Shown in pieces: positions 44,782 through 53,905 of a stretch of DNA of 64,000 nucleotides. The position numbers were made by a program, and so were the translations under genes. The stretch's first letter is position 1, and every line of letters begins with the position of its first letter. Source of the DNA: Parazoarcus communis SWub3 = DSM 12120. GTDB lineage: Bacteria; Pseudomonadota; Gammaproteobacteria; Burkholderiales; Rhodocyclaceae. A model generated the notes under the pieces. It ran no database searches. It was not told the origin of the DNA and saw only the letters and a program-made list of their open reading frames with translations. The DNA lies in the NCBI RefSeq assembly GCF_003226565.1, contig NZ_QKOE01000003.1, forward strand, positions 278,156 through 342,155. Reading direction: 5' to 3'.

Positions 44782-46389
44782 ATGGTTGCGACAGCCATGC
44801 AAGCCCAGCCCCTTACCGCCGGCCGCAGCATTCCACGCTTCATCCGCGACCGTCGCTGGTGGCTGCTGCCCCTGCTGCTGTGGGCCGTGGGTGTCACCGC
44901 CTACGTCAGCAACCATCTGGTCCAGCTGCGCGCCCACACCACCGAGGTGGCACTGGAAGGCGCGCGCAACATGTTCCGCATGGTCGTCCTGACCCGAAAC
45001 TGGAACGCCAGCCACGGCGGGGTGTACGTACCGGTCACGCCCCGCATCCAGCCCAACCCTTATCTGGATCACCCGCGTCGCGACATCACCACCACTGACG
45101 GCATGGCGCTGACCATGGTCAACCCGGCTTACATGACCCGACTGATCGGTGAGATGATCGAATCCGACAGCGGTGCGGTGTTCCGCCTGACCAGCCTCAA
45201 CCCGCTGCGCCCCGCCAACCTGCCCGACGCCTGGGAGGCAAAAGTCCTGTCCAGCTTCGACCGTGGCCAGAAAGAAGCCTTCTCGATCGAGCAACGGGGC
45301 GGCCAGACCCTGCTGCGCTACATGGCACCGCTGTATGTGAAGGAAAGCTGCCTGCAGTGTCACGAAAAGCAGGGATACCAGCTCGACGACGTACGCGGCG
45401 GCATCAGTGTCTCTCAGCCCTATGCCCCGATCGCGCGCGTCGTACGGGCCCAGGCCTTCGAAGTCGGGCCGATCGCACTTGCCACCTTCCTGCTGTTCAG
45501 CGCCCTGGGCTGGCTGCTGCTCGAGCAACTGCGCCGGCGCTGGTTCGAGCTGGCCGAGCATGCGCGACGCCTGGAAGACACCCAGGGACAGCTGCTGCAA
45601 TCGGAAAAACTTGCCTCCATCGGCCAGCTGGCCGCTGGCGTGGCGCACGAGATCAACAACCCGATCGGCTACGTCAATTCCAACCTTGGCACCCTCGACA
45701 GCTACTGCAAGCAGTTGCTTGAACTACTCGAACGCGCCCGTCGCGGTCAGGCCACGCAAGCCGATTTCGACGCTGCAGACTTCGACTATCTGCAGCAGGA
45801 TATCGGCGAGCTGTTGCACGAGTCACGCGGCGGCATCGACCGTGTGCGCAAGATCGTCGCCGACCTGAAGGACTTTTCCCGCATCGATCAGGCCGAGTGG
45901 ACGGATGCAGACCTGAACGCCGGTATCGAAAGCACGCTCAATGTGGTGTGGAACGAACTCAAGTACAAGGCAGACGTGGTGCGCGAATACACCTCCCTCC
46001 CACCAGTGCCCTGCATCCTGGCGCAGATCAACCAGGTGGTGATGAACCTGCTGGTCAACGCAGCCCACGCCATCGACCAGCACGGCACCATCACCCTCCG
46101 TACCGGCGCCGACCCGGGCTTTGCCTGGATCGAGATCGAAGACACCGGCAAGGGCATGACGCCGGAGGTCATGCAGCACATCTTCGAGCCCTTCTACACC
46201 ACCAAGGCGGTCGGCAAGGGGACCGGACTCGGCCTGTCGGTGTCCTATGACATCGTCCGCAAGCACGGGGGGCGCATCGACGTCAGCAGCACGCCGGGCA
46301 AGGGCAGCGTGTTCCGGGTCTGGCTGCCACTGCATCCGCGAGCGCAGGTCGCACTGCACGCACAAGCATCCTCCCCGGCATCGGAATGA
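44782..46389 (+). CDS. Sensor histidine kinase with DUF3365/Tll0287-like heme-motif sensor
   Basis: Predicted 535-residue membrane kinase. Helix 1 is at residues 26-47 and helix 2 near 226-242. The periplasmic region between them is DUF3365-like and contains CLQCH (Cys190, Cys193, His194), a c-type heme attachment motif, so a redox or gas input is likely. The kinase core has the H-box GVAHEINNPIGY, N-box VVMNLLVNAAHAI, G1 DTGKGM and G2 GKGTGLGLS. No response regulator is adjacent, so its partner is encoded elsewhere. Confidence 0.87.
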   Translation: MVATAMQAQPLTAGRSIPRFIRDRRWWLLPLLLWAVGVTAYVSNHLVQLRAHTTEVALEGARNMFRMVVLTRNWNASHGGVYVPVTPRIQPNPYLDHPRRDITTTDGMALTMVNPAYMTRLIGEMIESDSGAVFRLTSLNPLRPANLPDAWEAKVLSSFDRGQKEAFSIEQRGGQTLLRYMAPLYVKESCLQCHEKQGYQLDDVRGGISVSQPYAPIARVVRAQAFEVGPIALATFLLFSALGWLLLEQLRRRWFELAEHARRLEDTQGQLLQSEKLASIGQLAAGVAHEINNPIGYVNSNLGTLDSYCKQLLELLERARRGQATQADFDAADFDYLQQDIGELLHESRGGIDRVRKIVADLKDFSRIDQAEWTDADLNAGIESTLNVVWNELKYKADVVREYTSLPPVPCILAQINQVVMNLLVNAAHAIDQHGTITLRTGADPGFAWIEIEDTGKGMTPEVMQHIFEPFYTTKAVGKGTGLGLSVSYDIVRKHGGRIDVSSTPGKGSVFRVWLPLHPRAQVALHAQASSPASE

Positions 46390-46426
46390 AGTACAGTAGG
46401 GCGGTCATCCTTGCATCGTCCACGCC

Positions 46427-46864
46427 ATGCAGTTCCAGATCGCCGACATCACCCACGCCATCCAGCTTGCGGTAGCGCCGGTCTTCCTGCTGACCGCCAT
46501 CGCCACCGTCATCAACGTGCTGAGTGGCCGCTTGTCCCGCGTCGTCGATCGTCGGCGGGTGCTCAATGGCCGTGTCGCCGAGGCCCGCGACAGCACATTG
46601 GTCACCGACGACATCGAAGAGCTGGCACTGCTCGAGCGGCGTGGCAAACTGATCTACTACGCGATGTTCTTCTCGGTGCTGGGCGCCCTGCTGGTCTGCC
46701 TGGTGGTCGCCACCGCCTTTCTCGCTGCCATGGTGAGCTTCAACGCCGGCCCCGGCGTTGCCGCATTCTTCGTGCTGGCGATGACGGCAATGATCGTCTC
46801 GCTCACACTCTTCCTTCGCGAGGTATATCTGGTGGTACGGGCACGCGGCCAGCACTGGCGCTGA
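46427..46864 (+). CDS. DUF2721 membrane protein
   Basis: Predicted 145-residue protein with three hydrophobic segments: ITHAIQLAVAPVFLLTAIA near the N-terminus and two in the second half. NVLSGRLSRVVDRRR following the first helix is the conserved feature of DUF2721. Function is unknown. It follows the heme-motif kinase by 37 bases on the same strand and ends three bases before the convergent AraC-type gene. Confidence 0.75.
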   Translation: MQFQIADITHAIQLAVAPVFLLTAIATVINVLSGRLSRVVDRRRVLNGRVAEARDSTLVTDDIEELALLERRGKLIYYAMFFSVLGALLVCLVVATAFLAAMVSFNAGPGVAAFFVLAMTAMIVSLTLFLREVYLVVRARGQHWR

Positions 46865-46867
46865 ACC

Positions 46868-47800
46868 TCAACTGCCGCCGCGATGGTCCCGGCCGAGGTC
46901 ATCCTGCTGCGCCCCCAGAAAACGTGCCGGTGACATGCCCACCGTACGCCGCACCATGGCACTGAACGCGCTCGGGCTGTTGTAGCCCAGTTCGGCGGCA
47001 ATCTGGTTGATTGGCAGGCGTCCGGCGGCCAGTGCCACGGCCTTGGCCAGGATGACCTGCTGGCGCCAGTCGGTGAAGGTATGCCCCAGCTCCTGCTTGA
47101 ACAGCCGGGCCACCGTGCGCGGGCTGGCGCCGGTGTCCCGGGCCCAGTCGGCCAGGGTGTCGTGCCGCGTGGGATCGGCCAGCACCGCTTCACACAGGTG
47201 ACGCAGGCGCTTGTCCCGCGGCAGATCGACCCCCAGCCGCACCGCGGTGGCGTTGCGCAATTCCTCCAGGATCAAGGCACTCAACAGGCTCTCACGACGC
47301 AGCGCCGCCGCATCGAGCGCGGGGCCGTCGTCCGGCACACAGGGCATCTCGCGCACCAGGGCGCGCAACAGTTCCGACACCTGCAACACCCTGCATTGAC
47401 GCCATGGCGCTTCGTCCTGCGCGGCCACCGCCGGACCGCAACGCCCTGGCGCCTGGTAGAAATACAGGGTGCGGAGTTCGGCATCCTCGACCATGGTCAC
47501 GGCATGCTCCATGCCCGGCGGAATCCATAGCGCACGCGAGGGGGGCACGATGTAGGTCCCGCGCTCGACCGTCATGCGGATGACGCCGGTGGTGGAGATC
47601 GCCACCTGGGCCCACGGATGACTGTGCGGCAGCACCCGGGTGTCTGCGCGCAGATGACGGAGCTTGGAGCGCACCGGCCGTTCGCGGCTGGGCACATACA
47701 GATGCGGCGTGATCGCGGCGACCACGTCCGGTGGCCGGGCCGCACGGCGTTGAGGACGGCGCGCATCTTCATCGGGCAGGGTCAGCAAGGGTTGGGGCAT
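46868..47800 (-). CDS. AraC-family regulator with cupin sensor domain
   Basis: Predicted 310-residue regulator. Residues 45-120 form a cupin (LPHSHPWAQVAISTTGVIRM, then SRALWIPPGMEHAV). The C-terminal 100 residues hold two helix-turn-helix motifs: TLADWARDTGASPRTVARLF, and NQIAAELGYNSPSAFSAMVR followed by VGMSPARF. It is divergent from an MFS transporter gene 81 bases away, so it most likely controls that transporter. The ligand is unknown. Confidence 0.9.
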   Translation of the reverse strand: MPQPLLTLPDEDARRPQRRAARPPDVVAAITPHLYVPSRERPVRSKLRHLRADTRVLPHSHPWAQVAISTTGVIRMTVERGTYIVPPSRALWIPPGMEHAVTMVEDAELRTLYFYQAPGRCGPAVAAQDEAPWRQCRVLQVSELLRALVREMPCVPDDGPALDAAALRRESLLSALILEELRNATAVRLGVDLPRDKRLRHLCEAVLADPTRHDTLADWARDTGASPRTVARLFKQELGHTFTDWRQQVILAKAVALAAGRLPINQIAAELGYNSPSAFSAMVRRTVGMSPARFLGAQQDDLGRDHRGGS

Positions 47801-47881
47801 GAGGAGACCTTGGCATGATCACGACAGTTTTTGTCCCACTATCGTATATCGGTCGCCACCGGGCTGCCTATGATCCTTGAC

Positions 47882-49135
47882 ATGGATACCCAAGACAGCC
47901 CCAACGCCACCTTACGCCAGGACGCGCGCACGATCGGCCTGATCGGTCTCGCCCACGGCGCCTCGCACTTCTTCCACATGCTGCTGCCGCCGCTGTTTCC
48001 CTTCCTGATCGCGGACTTCGGCTTCGGCTATTCCGAACTCGGCCTGCTGGTCTCGGTGTTCTTCGTCATCTCAGGGGTGGGTCAGGCGCTGTCGGGCTTC
48101 ATCGTGGATCGCGTTGGCGCGCGCCCGGTGCTGTTCTTCGCGCTGTCGAGCTTTGCCGCAGCCGGACTGGTGGCCAGTACGGCCTCGGGCTACGCCGGAC
48201 TGATGGTCGCCGCAGCCCTGGCCGGACTGGGCAACGCCCCGTTTCATCCGGTGGACTTCACCATCCTCAACAAGCGCGTATCACCGGCACGCCTGGGCCA
48301 TGGGTTCTCGGTACATGGCATTTCGGGCAACCTGGGCTGGGCCGCCGCCCCGTTGGTGATGGCGGGCGTGGCCACCGCAACCGGCTCATGGCGACTGGCC
48401 TGCCTGTGCGGCGGGATGCTGGCTGCCATCGTGCTGGCCATCATGGTGTGGAATCGCGATGCGCTCGACGACGGTCACCGTCACCGCAAGGCTGCAGCCA
48501 CCCGCCACGGCGCCACTGCAGTCGAACACCCCTTGGCCTTCATGCGCCTGCCGTCGGTGTGGCTGTGTTTCTCGTTCTTTTTCTGGACCACCTGCGCGCT
48601 GAGCATGATCCAGAGCTTCGCCAGCCCGGCCATGCACGCACTTTACAACCTGCCGCTGGCGGTCACCTCGATGGTGGTCACCGGCTACATGCTGTCGGGT
48701 GCCGCCGGCATGGTGGCGGGCGGCTTCCTGGCCGGCAGGGTGCAGCGCCTGGAGATCATCATCAGCATCAGCATGCTGGCCGCGGCCGCCCTGCTGATCG
48801 TGGTCGGTACCGGCTGGCTGCCAGGCACCGCAGCACTTGCCCTTGCCGCGCTCGCCGGTTTCGGTACCGGTGTTGCCGGCCCCTCGCGCGACATGCTGAT
48901 CAAGCGTGCTGCGCCACCGGGCGCCACCGGACGGGTGTACGGTACGGTGTATTCCGGTCTCGACCTGGGCTTCTGCATCGCCGCCCCGGTGTTTGGCGCC
49001 ATGCTCGATGCGGGCATGAATTCAGGCCTGTTCTACGGTTCCGCGGCGGCCCTGACACTGGGCGTGGCCTCGGCCGGCCTGGTCGGCATCGGTGTAGCGG
49101 CGCGCAACCTGCAGCAAAGACGTGCCGCTGCCTGA
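47882..49135 (+). CDS. MFS transporter, fosmidomycin-resistance-like
   Basis: Predicted 417-residue twelve-helix permease. LAHGASHFFHMLLPPLFPFL in helix 1 is the Fsr-type start, followed by VDRVGARPVLF (loop 2-3) and AGLGNAPFHPVDFTILNKRV, also typical of that subgroup. The ATG at 47882 was chosen; an ATG four codons earlier is possible. A cupin-AraC regulator is divergent from it. Fsr-like members export drugs or organic acids; the substrate is unknown. Confidence 0.85.
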   Translation: MDTQDSPNATLRQDARTIGLIGLAHGASHFFHMLLPPLFPFLIADFGFGYSELGLLVSVFFVISGVGQALSGFIVDRVGARPVLFFALSSFAAAGLVASTASGYAGLMVAAALAGLGNAPFHPVDFTILNKRVSPARLGHGFSVHGISGNLGWAAAPLVMAGVATATGSWRLACLCGGMLAAIVLAIMVWNRDALDDGHRHRKAAATRHGATAVEHPLAFMRLPSVWLCFSFFFWTTCALSMIQSFASPAMHALYNLPLAVTSMVVTGYMLSGAAGMVAGGFLAGRVQRLEIIISISMLAAAALLIVVGTGWLPGTAALALAALAGFGTGVAGPSRDMLIKRAAPPGATGRVYGTVYSGLDLGFCIAAPVFGAMLDAGMNSGLFYGSAAALTLGVASAGLVGIGVAARNLQQRRAAA

Positions 49136-49158
49136 GCACAGCCACCCGGGGCCGGCCG

Positions 49159-50094
49159 TCAATCCTTGAAGCGTCCCTGTGCGGCGTAGCGATCCGTCAG
49201 CCAACGGATCGCCGCCAGCATGTCCGGCGCAAACGGATTGTGCCGCCCACCGGCCACCGCCACCAGCACGCTGTTGGCACAGACGTACTGAAGCCGACGA
49301 CTGTTTTCCAGCGGGCAGATTCGGTCGTCAGTCCCATGGACGATGGCCACTGGCAGATCCCCCAGGGCCGCCGCCGCGCGCCGCCACCAGCCGGGCGGCA
49401 GGAAGCCGTCATTCGCCAGGTAATGCGCCTGCACACGGTATTTGTCGATGCGGGCCGCCACTGCAGCATCCGCGACATCCTCTTCGGCCCCTTGTGCTGC
49501 CAGCGCGATGCCATCCTTGCTGGACTCCCATGCCTGCCAGGCAGCCGACAATCGGGCCTGCATCGGTCGGTCACCGCCCAGCATGCGCTCGAACACGCCG
49601 GCAGCGCCCGGCGTGCGCCCATCCGCCGTGGCATCCGCCAGCTCAAAGCCATCGAAAAAAGCCGCAACTTCGGCACGGCTGGCCAGAAACACGCCGCGCA
49701 GCATCAAGCCCAGGCAGGCTTGTGGCTGCGCCGCGGCGTAGGCCAACCCCAGCGTCGCCCCCCACGACCCACCGAACACCAGCCAGCGCTCGATACACAG
49801 ATGTGCGCGCAAACACTCGACATCGGCCAGCAGATCGGCAGTGGTGTTGTGCGCGGTCGCGCCACGTGGCGTGCTGCGTCCGCAACCCCGTTGGTCGAAC
49901 TGGATGATGCGGTAGCGTGCCGGATCAAAGAAGCGTCGATGCGCTGGCGACAAGCCGCTGGCCGGTCCGCCGTGCAGGCACAACACCGGCAGGCCCTGCG
50001 GGTGGCCAGACTGCTCGACATGCAGGACATGCCCATCCCCCACGGGCAGCGCGTCCGTCTGCCAGACAGGGGAAAGGGGCGCGTCGTCAATCAT
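49159..50094 (-). CDS. pip: Proline iminopeptidase (prolyl aminopeptidase)
   Basis: Predicted 311-residue alpha/beta hydrolase that removes N-terminal proline from peptides. The nucleophile is Ser110 in GGSWGATLGL, the oxyanion motif is LHGGPAS, and the FDQRGCGRS stretch is diagnostic for Pip. The catalytic Asp and His are in HGTDDRICP and GGRHNPF. The ATG at 50092-50094 starts MIDDAPLSPVW. It is divergent from pqqA; a link to PqqA processing is not established. Confidence 0.9.
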   Translation of the reverse strand: MIDDAPLSPVWQTDALPVGDGHVLHVEQSGHPQGLPVLCLHGGPASGLSPAHRRFFDPARYRIIQFDQRGCGRSTPRGATAHNTTADLLADVECLRAHLCIERWLVFGGSWGATLGLAYAAAQPQACLGLMLRGVFLASRAEVAAFFDGFELADATADGRTPGAAGVFERMLGGDRPMQARLSAAWQAWESSKDGIALAAQGAEEDVADAAVAARIDKYRVQAHYLANDGFLPPGWWRRAAAALGDLPVAIVHGTDDRICPLENSRRLQYVCANSVLVAVAGGRHNPFAPDMLAAIRWLTDRYAAQGRFKD

Positions 50095-50265
50095 GCGCCA
50101 GATGGTACGCGGGACACGACGCCGCACATCTCATGATTTTCATGATCCTGCTTTACAGATTCGGTGGACGTCACCCTCGCCCCGGAACGGCATCCTGAAC
50201 ACACCTGAGCGGCGGCCCGCTTTGCCCCGACAGGCATCCATCAGAATCGATACAGGAGACTTGCC

Positions 50266-50340
50266 ATGAAATGGGAAACCCCGACCGCTGTTGATTTCCG
50301 CTTCGGTTTCGAAATCACCATGTACGTCGCCGCACGCTGA
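50266..50340 (+). CDS. pqqA: PQQ precursor peptide PqqA
   Basis: A 24-residue ORF starting MKWETPTAVDFRFGFE, with the conserved Glu16 and Tyr20 (E-x3-Y, in EITMY) that are crosslinked to build pyrroloquinoline quinone. The AGGAG ribosome site is strong, fitting the high expression known for pqqA. It is 90 bases upstream of pqqB, with a stable hairpin between them. Confidence 0.97.
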   Translation: MKWETPTAVDFRFGFEITMYVAAR

Positions 50341-50347
50341 CGCCCAG

Positions 50348-50385
50348 GCCGCCGGTCCGGCCCCTCCCCGGTCCGGACCGGCGGC
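50348..50385 (+). terminator. pqqA-pqqB intercistronic stem-loop
   Basis: A perfect 13-base stem (GCCGCCGGTCCGG with CCGGACCGGCGGC) and a 12-base loop begin eight bases after the pqqA stop. With no T-tract it is likely a partial attenuator or a 3' stabiliser keeping pqqA mRNA more abundant than the distal genes. Confidence 0.55.
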
Positions 50386-50429
50386 ATGCAACCCGCACCG
50401 TCCAGCCTTCCCAGCGAGCCCAATCGATC

Positions 50430-51344
50430 ATGAAGATCCATGTCCTCGGCGCCGCCGCCGGCGGCGGTTTTCCGCAGTGGAACTGCAACTGCCCCAACTG
50501 CGACGGCGTGCGCACAGGGCGCATCCAGGCCCGCCCCCGCACCCAGTCTTCGATTGCCGCCAGCGCCGACGACACCCATTGGGCCCTGTTCAACGCATCA
50601 CCCGACATCCTGCAGCAGATCCGCGAGTTTCCCGCGCTGCAACCCGGCCGTGGCCTGCGCGATACCGGCATTGCCGCCATCGTGCTGATCGACGCCCAGA
50701 TCGACCACACCACCGGGCTCTACATGCTGCGCGAACATACTCGCCGCCATCCGCTGTGGTGCACCCCGCAGGTCCGCGAAGACCTGACCCGTGGCAACCC
50801 CATCCTGCCGCTGCTCGAGCATTACTGCGGCGTGGACTGGCACACGCTGCCACTGGGCGACCGCTTTTCCATCGACACCGTACCCGGCTTGCGCTTCGAG
50901 GCCTTACCGCTGCTCAGCAATGCCCCACCCTATTCACCACACCGCGACCGCCCCGAACCCGGCGACAACATCGGCGTCACGCTGATCGATGCGGCCAGCA
51001 CCCGGCGCGTGTTCTACGCCCCCGGGCTGGGCCGGATGGAAGCCTCGGTGTGGGCCGCAATGCAGGCTGCGGACGTGGTGCTGGTGGACGGCACGCTGTG
51101 GACCGATGACGAAATGATCCGCCTTGGCGCCTCGCAGAAAACCTCGCGGGCCATGGGCCATCTGCCGCAAAGCGGCCCTGACGGCATGATCGAATGGCTG
51201 GACAAACTGCCAGCCACCACCCGCAAGATCCTGATCCACATCAACAACACCAACCCCATCCTCGACGAAGCCAGCCCGCAGCACGCAGAACTCGCCCGCC
51301 ACGGCATCGAAGTCGCCTACGACGGCATGAGCATCGTGGTTTGA
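50430..51344 (+). CDS. pqqB: PQQ biosynthesis protein PqqB
   Basis: Predicted 304-residue metallo-beta-lactamase-fold protein that hydroxylates the Glu-Tyr-derived intermediate. The start [20 protein letters not shown] and the [29 protein letters not shown] and [10 protein letters not shown] stretches are diagnostic. Length equals the family norm. Second gene of pqqABCDE; 22 bases before pqqC. Confidence 0.97.
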   Translation: MKIHVLGAAAGGGFPQWNCNCPNCDGVRTGRIQARPRTQSSIAASADDTHWALFNASPDILQQIREFPALQPGRGLRDTGIAAIVLIDAQIDHTTGLYMLREHTRRHPLWCTPQVREDLTRGNPILPLLEHYCGVDWHTLPLGDRFSIDTVPGLRFEALPLLSNAPPYSPHRDRPEPGDNIGVTLIDAASTRRVFYAPGLGRMEASVWAAMQAADVVLVDGTLWTDDEMIRLGASQKTSRAMGHLPQSGPDGMIEWLDKLPATTRKILIHINNTNPILDEASPQHAELARHGIEVAYDGMSIVV

Positions 51345-51366
51345 ACCTCACGGCCAAGGACACCCC

Positions 51367-52143
51367 ATGAAACCGGACGACCTCCCCACCCAGCACCTCG
51401 CCCTGGACCATGCCGCCGAGCCGCCACTCAGCCGCGAGGATTTCGAAGCCCGGCTGCGCGAAAAGGGCACCAGCTACCACATCCACCACCCCATCCACAC
51501 GATGATGGCCGAGGGTCGCCTGACTCAGGGCCAGCTGCAACGCTGGGTCGCCAACCGTTACCTGTACCAGGTCGCGATCCCGGTCAAGGACGCCAACATC
51601 CTGGCCAACTGCCCCGACCGCGAGATCCGCCGCGAGTGGATCCAGCGCATCCTCGACCACGACGGCCGCAGCACGGAAGGCGAACGCGACGAGGGTGGCA
51701 TCGAAGCGTGGATCCGGCTGGGCGAAGCCGTCGGCCTGAGCCGCGAGGACATCGTCTCCGAGCGCCTGGTGGCACCGGCCGCCCGCTTTGCGGTGGACGC
51801 CTACGTGACCTTCGCGCGCAACCGCCCGTGGCAGGACGCCGTGGCCTCCAGCCTCACCGAACTGTTCGCCCCCCACATCCACCAGCAGCGCCTGGACACC
51901 TGGCCAGACCACTACCCCTGGATTCGCAGCGAGGGCCTGCAGTACTTCCGCAACCGTCTCACCCAGGCACGGCGCGACGTTGCCCACGGCCTGCGCTTTA
52001 CCCTGGACTACTTTGGCCAAAGCCGCGCCCTGCAGATGCGTGCGCTGGACATCCTGCAGTTCAAGCTCGATGTGCTGTGGGCGCTGGCCGACGCAATCAT
52101 GCTGCAGACCTGCGAAATCGAAATCAAGGGGCCCAAGGCATGA
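51367..52143 (+). CDS. pqqC: Pyrroloquinoline-quinone synthase PqqC
   Basis: Predicted 258-residue cofactor-less oxidase that closes the ring and oxidises AHQQ to PQQ. It has the all-helical TENA/PqqC fold with [34 protein letters not shown] and [17 protein letters not shown], which include active-site His, Arg and Tyr residues. The stop overlaps the pqqD start (ATGA). Confidence 0.97.
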   Translation: MKPDDLPTQHLALDHAAEPPLSREDFEARLREKGTSYHIHHPIHTMMAEGRLTQGQLQRWVANRYLYQVAIPVKDANILANCPDREIRREWIQRILDHDGRSTEGERDEGGIEAWIRLGEAVGLSREDIVSERLVAPAARFAVDAYVTFARNRPWQDAVASSLTELFAPHIHQQRLDTWPDHYPWIRSEGLQYFRNRLTQARRDVAHGLRFTLDYFGQSRALQMRALDILQFKLDVLWALADAIMLQTCEIEIKGPKA

Positions 52144-52424
52144 CCCCGGCCACCTCTGCCCCGCCAACAGCCTGCCCCCGCCTGAACGGCCACTTCCGCC
52201 TGCAGTTCGAGACCGCGCAGGATGCCTGGGTGCTGCTGTATCCGGAAGGCATGATCCGGCTCAACCCCAGTGCCGGCGAAATCCTGCGACGCTGCGACGG
52301 CAGCCGCGACATTCCCGCCATCGTCGCCGAACTGGAAGCCCTGTTCGACACCCGCGGGCTGGACCACGACGTACGCGCCTTTCTCGACATGGCCGGCACG
52401 CAACGCTGGATCACCCTCTCATGA
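52140..52424 (+). CDS. pqqD: PqqD peptide chaperone
   Basis: Predicted 94-residue RiPP recognition element that presents PqqA to the radical SAM enzyme PqqE. The winged-helix core reads [20 protein letters not shown], then [14 protein letters not shown]. The ATG at 52140-52142 overlaps the pqqC stop, and its own stop overlaps the pqqE start; both overlaps are ATGA. Confidence 0.95.
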   Translation: MTPATSAPPTACPRLNGHFRLQFETAQDAWVLLYPEGMIRLNPSAGEILRRCDGSRDIPAIVAELEALFDTRGLDHDVRAFLDMAGTQRWITLS

Positions 52425-53629
52425 CTGCCACATCGTCACCGCCAACGGCACAAGCAGATCCGGCGAACCGGCCTGGCCCGCCCCTGTGGCTGCTTGCCGA
52501 AGTCACCTACCGCTGCCCGCTGCACTGCGCCTTCTGCTACAACCCGACCGACTTCGCCCGCACCACCCCCGCAGACGAACTCGACACCGACGGCTGGCTG
52601 CGCGTGCTGCATCAGGCCCGCGCCCTGGGCAGCGTGCAGTGCGGCTTTTCCGGCGGCGAGCCGCTGATGCGCGACGACCTGGAGATCCTCGTCGCCGAAG
52701 CGCACAAGCTGGGCTACTACACCAACCTGCTCACCTCCGGCGTCGGCCTCAGCCCGGCACGCGCCGAGGCGCTGAAGGCCGCCGGACTCGATCACATCCA
52801 GCTCTCCTTTCAGGACACCACGCGCGAGCTCAACGACTTTCTGTCGCATACCCGCACCTTCGATCTCAAACAGCAGGTGGCCGGCAGCATCAAGGAAATG
52901 GGCTGGCCGATGGTGATGAACTGCGTCATCCACCGCCTGAACATCGACCACATCGACAAGATCATCGAGATGGCGCTTGCCCTGGGCGCCGAATACCTCG
53001 AACTGGCCAACAGCCAGTACTACGCCTGGGCACTGCTCAACCGCGACCAGTTGATGCCCTCACGCGCACAACTCGAGCGTGCCGAACGCATCACCAAAGA
53101 ATACCGCCAGAAGCTGGGCGACCGGCTGCGCATCTTCTTCGTCGTTCCCGACTATTACGAGATCCGCCCCAAGAAATGCATGAATGGCTGGGGCAATGTC
53201 TTCCTGACCGTCACCCCCGACGGCACCGCGCTGCCCTGCCACACGGCACGCATGCTGCCCGGCCTGGACTTTCCGAATGTCCGCGATCACAGCGTGCAGG
53301 CGATCTGGTACGAATCCGAGGGCTTCAACCGCTACCGTGGCACCGACTGGATGCACGACAGCTGCAAGACCTGTCCCGACCGCGAAAAGGATCTGGGCGG
53401 CTGTCGCTGCCAGGCCTGGATGCTGGCCGGCGACCCCAGCGCCCCCGATCCGGTGTGCGACAAATCACCCGCTCACCATCTTGTGCAGGATGCCGTCGCA
53501 CGGGCCAACCAGCCCGGCGCACTGGCCGCGCGTCCCCTGATCTTCCGCGACCCCAAAGCCTCCAGAGCCTTGAGCGAGCAAGCCGCATCCTCCAGCGCCC
53601 CCGCCAGGCCCGCCGGGACCACGGCCTGA
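52421..53629 (+). CDS. pqqE: PqqE radical SAM peptide cyclase
   Basis: Predicted 402-residue radical SAM enzyme forming the Glu-Tyr carbon-carbon bond in PqqA. The cluster motif is Cys32-x3-Cys36-x2-Cys39 in YRCPLHCAFCYNP; GFSGGEPLMRDD follows. The C-terminal SPASM region has KKCMNGWGN, LPCHTARMLPG and CKTCPDREKDLGGCRCQAW for auxiliary clusters. The C-terminus ends in about 25 Ala/Pro-rich residues beyond the usual end. No pqqF protease gene follows; the 276 bases downstream contain only the promoter of the next gene. Confidence 0.97.
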   Translation: MTATSSPPTAQADPANRPGPPLWLLAEVTYRCPLHCAFCYNPTDFARTTPADELDTDGWLRVLHQARALGSVQCGFSGGEPLMRDDLEILVAEAHKLGYYTNLLTSGVGLSPARAEALKAAGLDHIQLSFQDTTRELNDFLSHTRTFDLKQQVAGSIKEMGWPMVMNCVIHRLNIDHIDKIIEMALALGAEYLELANSQYYAWALLNRDQLMPSRAQLERAERITKEYRQKLGDRLRIFFVVPDYYEIRPKKCMNGWGNVFLTVTPDGTALPCHTARMLPGLDFPNVRDHSVQAIWYESEGFNRYRGTDWMHDSCKTCPDREKDLGGCRCQAWMLAGDPSAPDPVCDKSPAHHLVQDAVARANQPGALAARPLIFRDPKASRALSEQAASSSAPARPAGTTA

Positions 53630-53819
53630 CCCCGCCTCCCCGGCCGCCCTGCGCCTACGCGGTCGCGGGCGGCCGCCCCACTGCCACGCCCCATCGGCAG
53701 GTGCCGTTCGCGCGCCCGCCCCACACCCTCGCTCCACCTGCATCCCCCCGGCCACCGCACCGTCGGGCCGGCCACCACGCTGGACATCGAAAATTCTTTT
53801 CGGGCAGTTGATTTACTTC

Positions 53820-53846
53820 TAAAGTATCGCACTGCAACACCGTTAG
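53820..53846 (+). promoter_or_regulatory. Candidate sigma-28 (FliA) promoter
   Basis: TAAAGTAT, 11 bases, ACCGTTAG resembles the FliA consensus TAAAGTTT-N11-GCCGATAA (7 of 8 and 5 of 8 matches). It lies 60 bases before a chemoreceptor gene, where this motility sigma factor is expected to act. The downstream half is weak. Confidence 0.45.
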
Positions 53847-53905
53847 CGATCCATACAAGAAGTCTCCCATCAGGGCGACCGCCAACCGTTCAGGAACCCC
53901 AGCCC

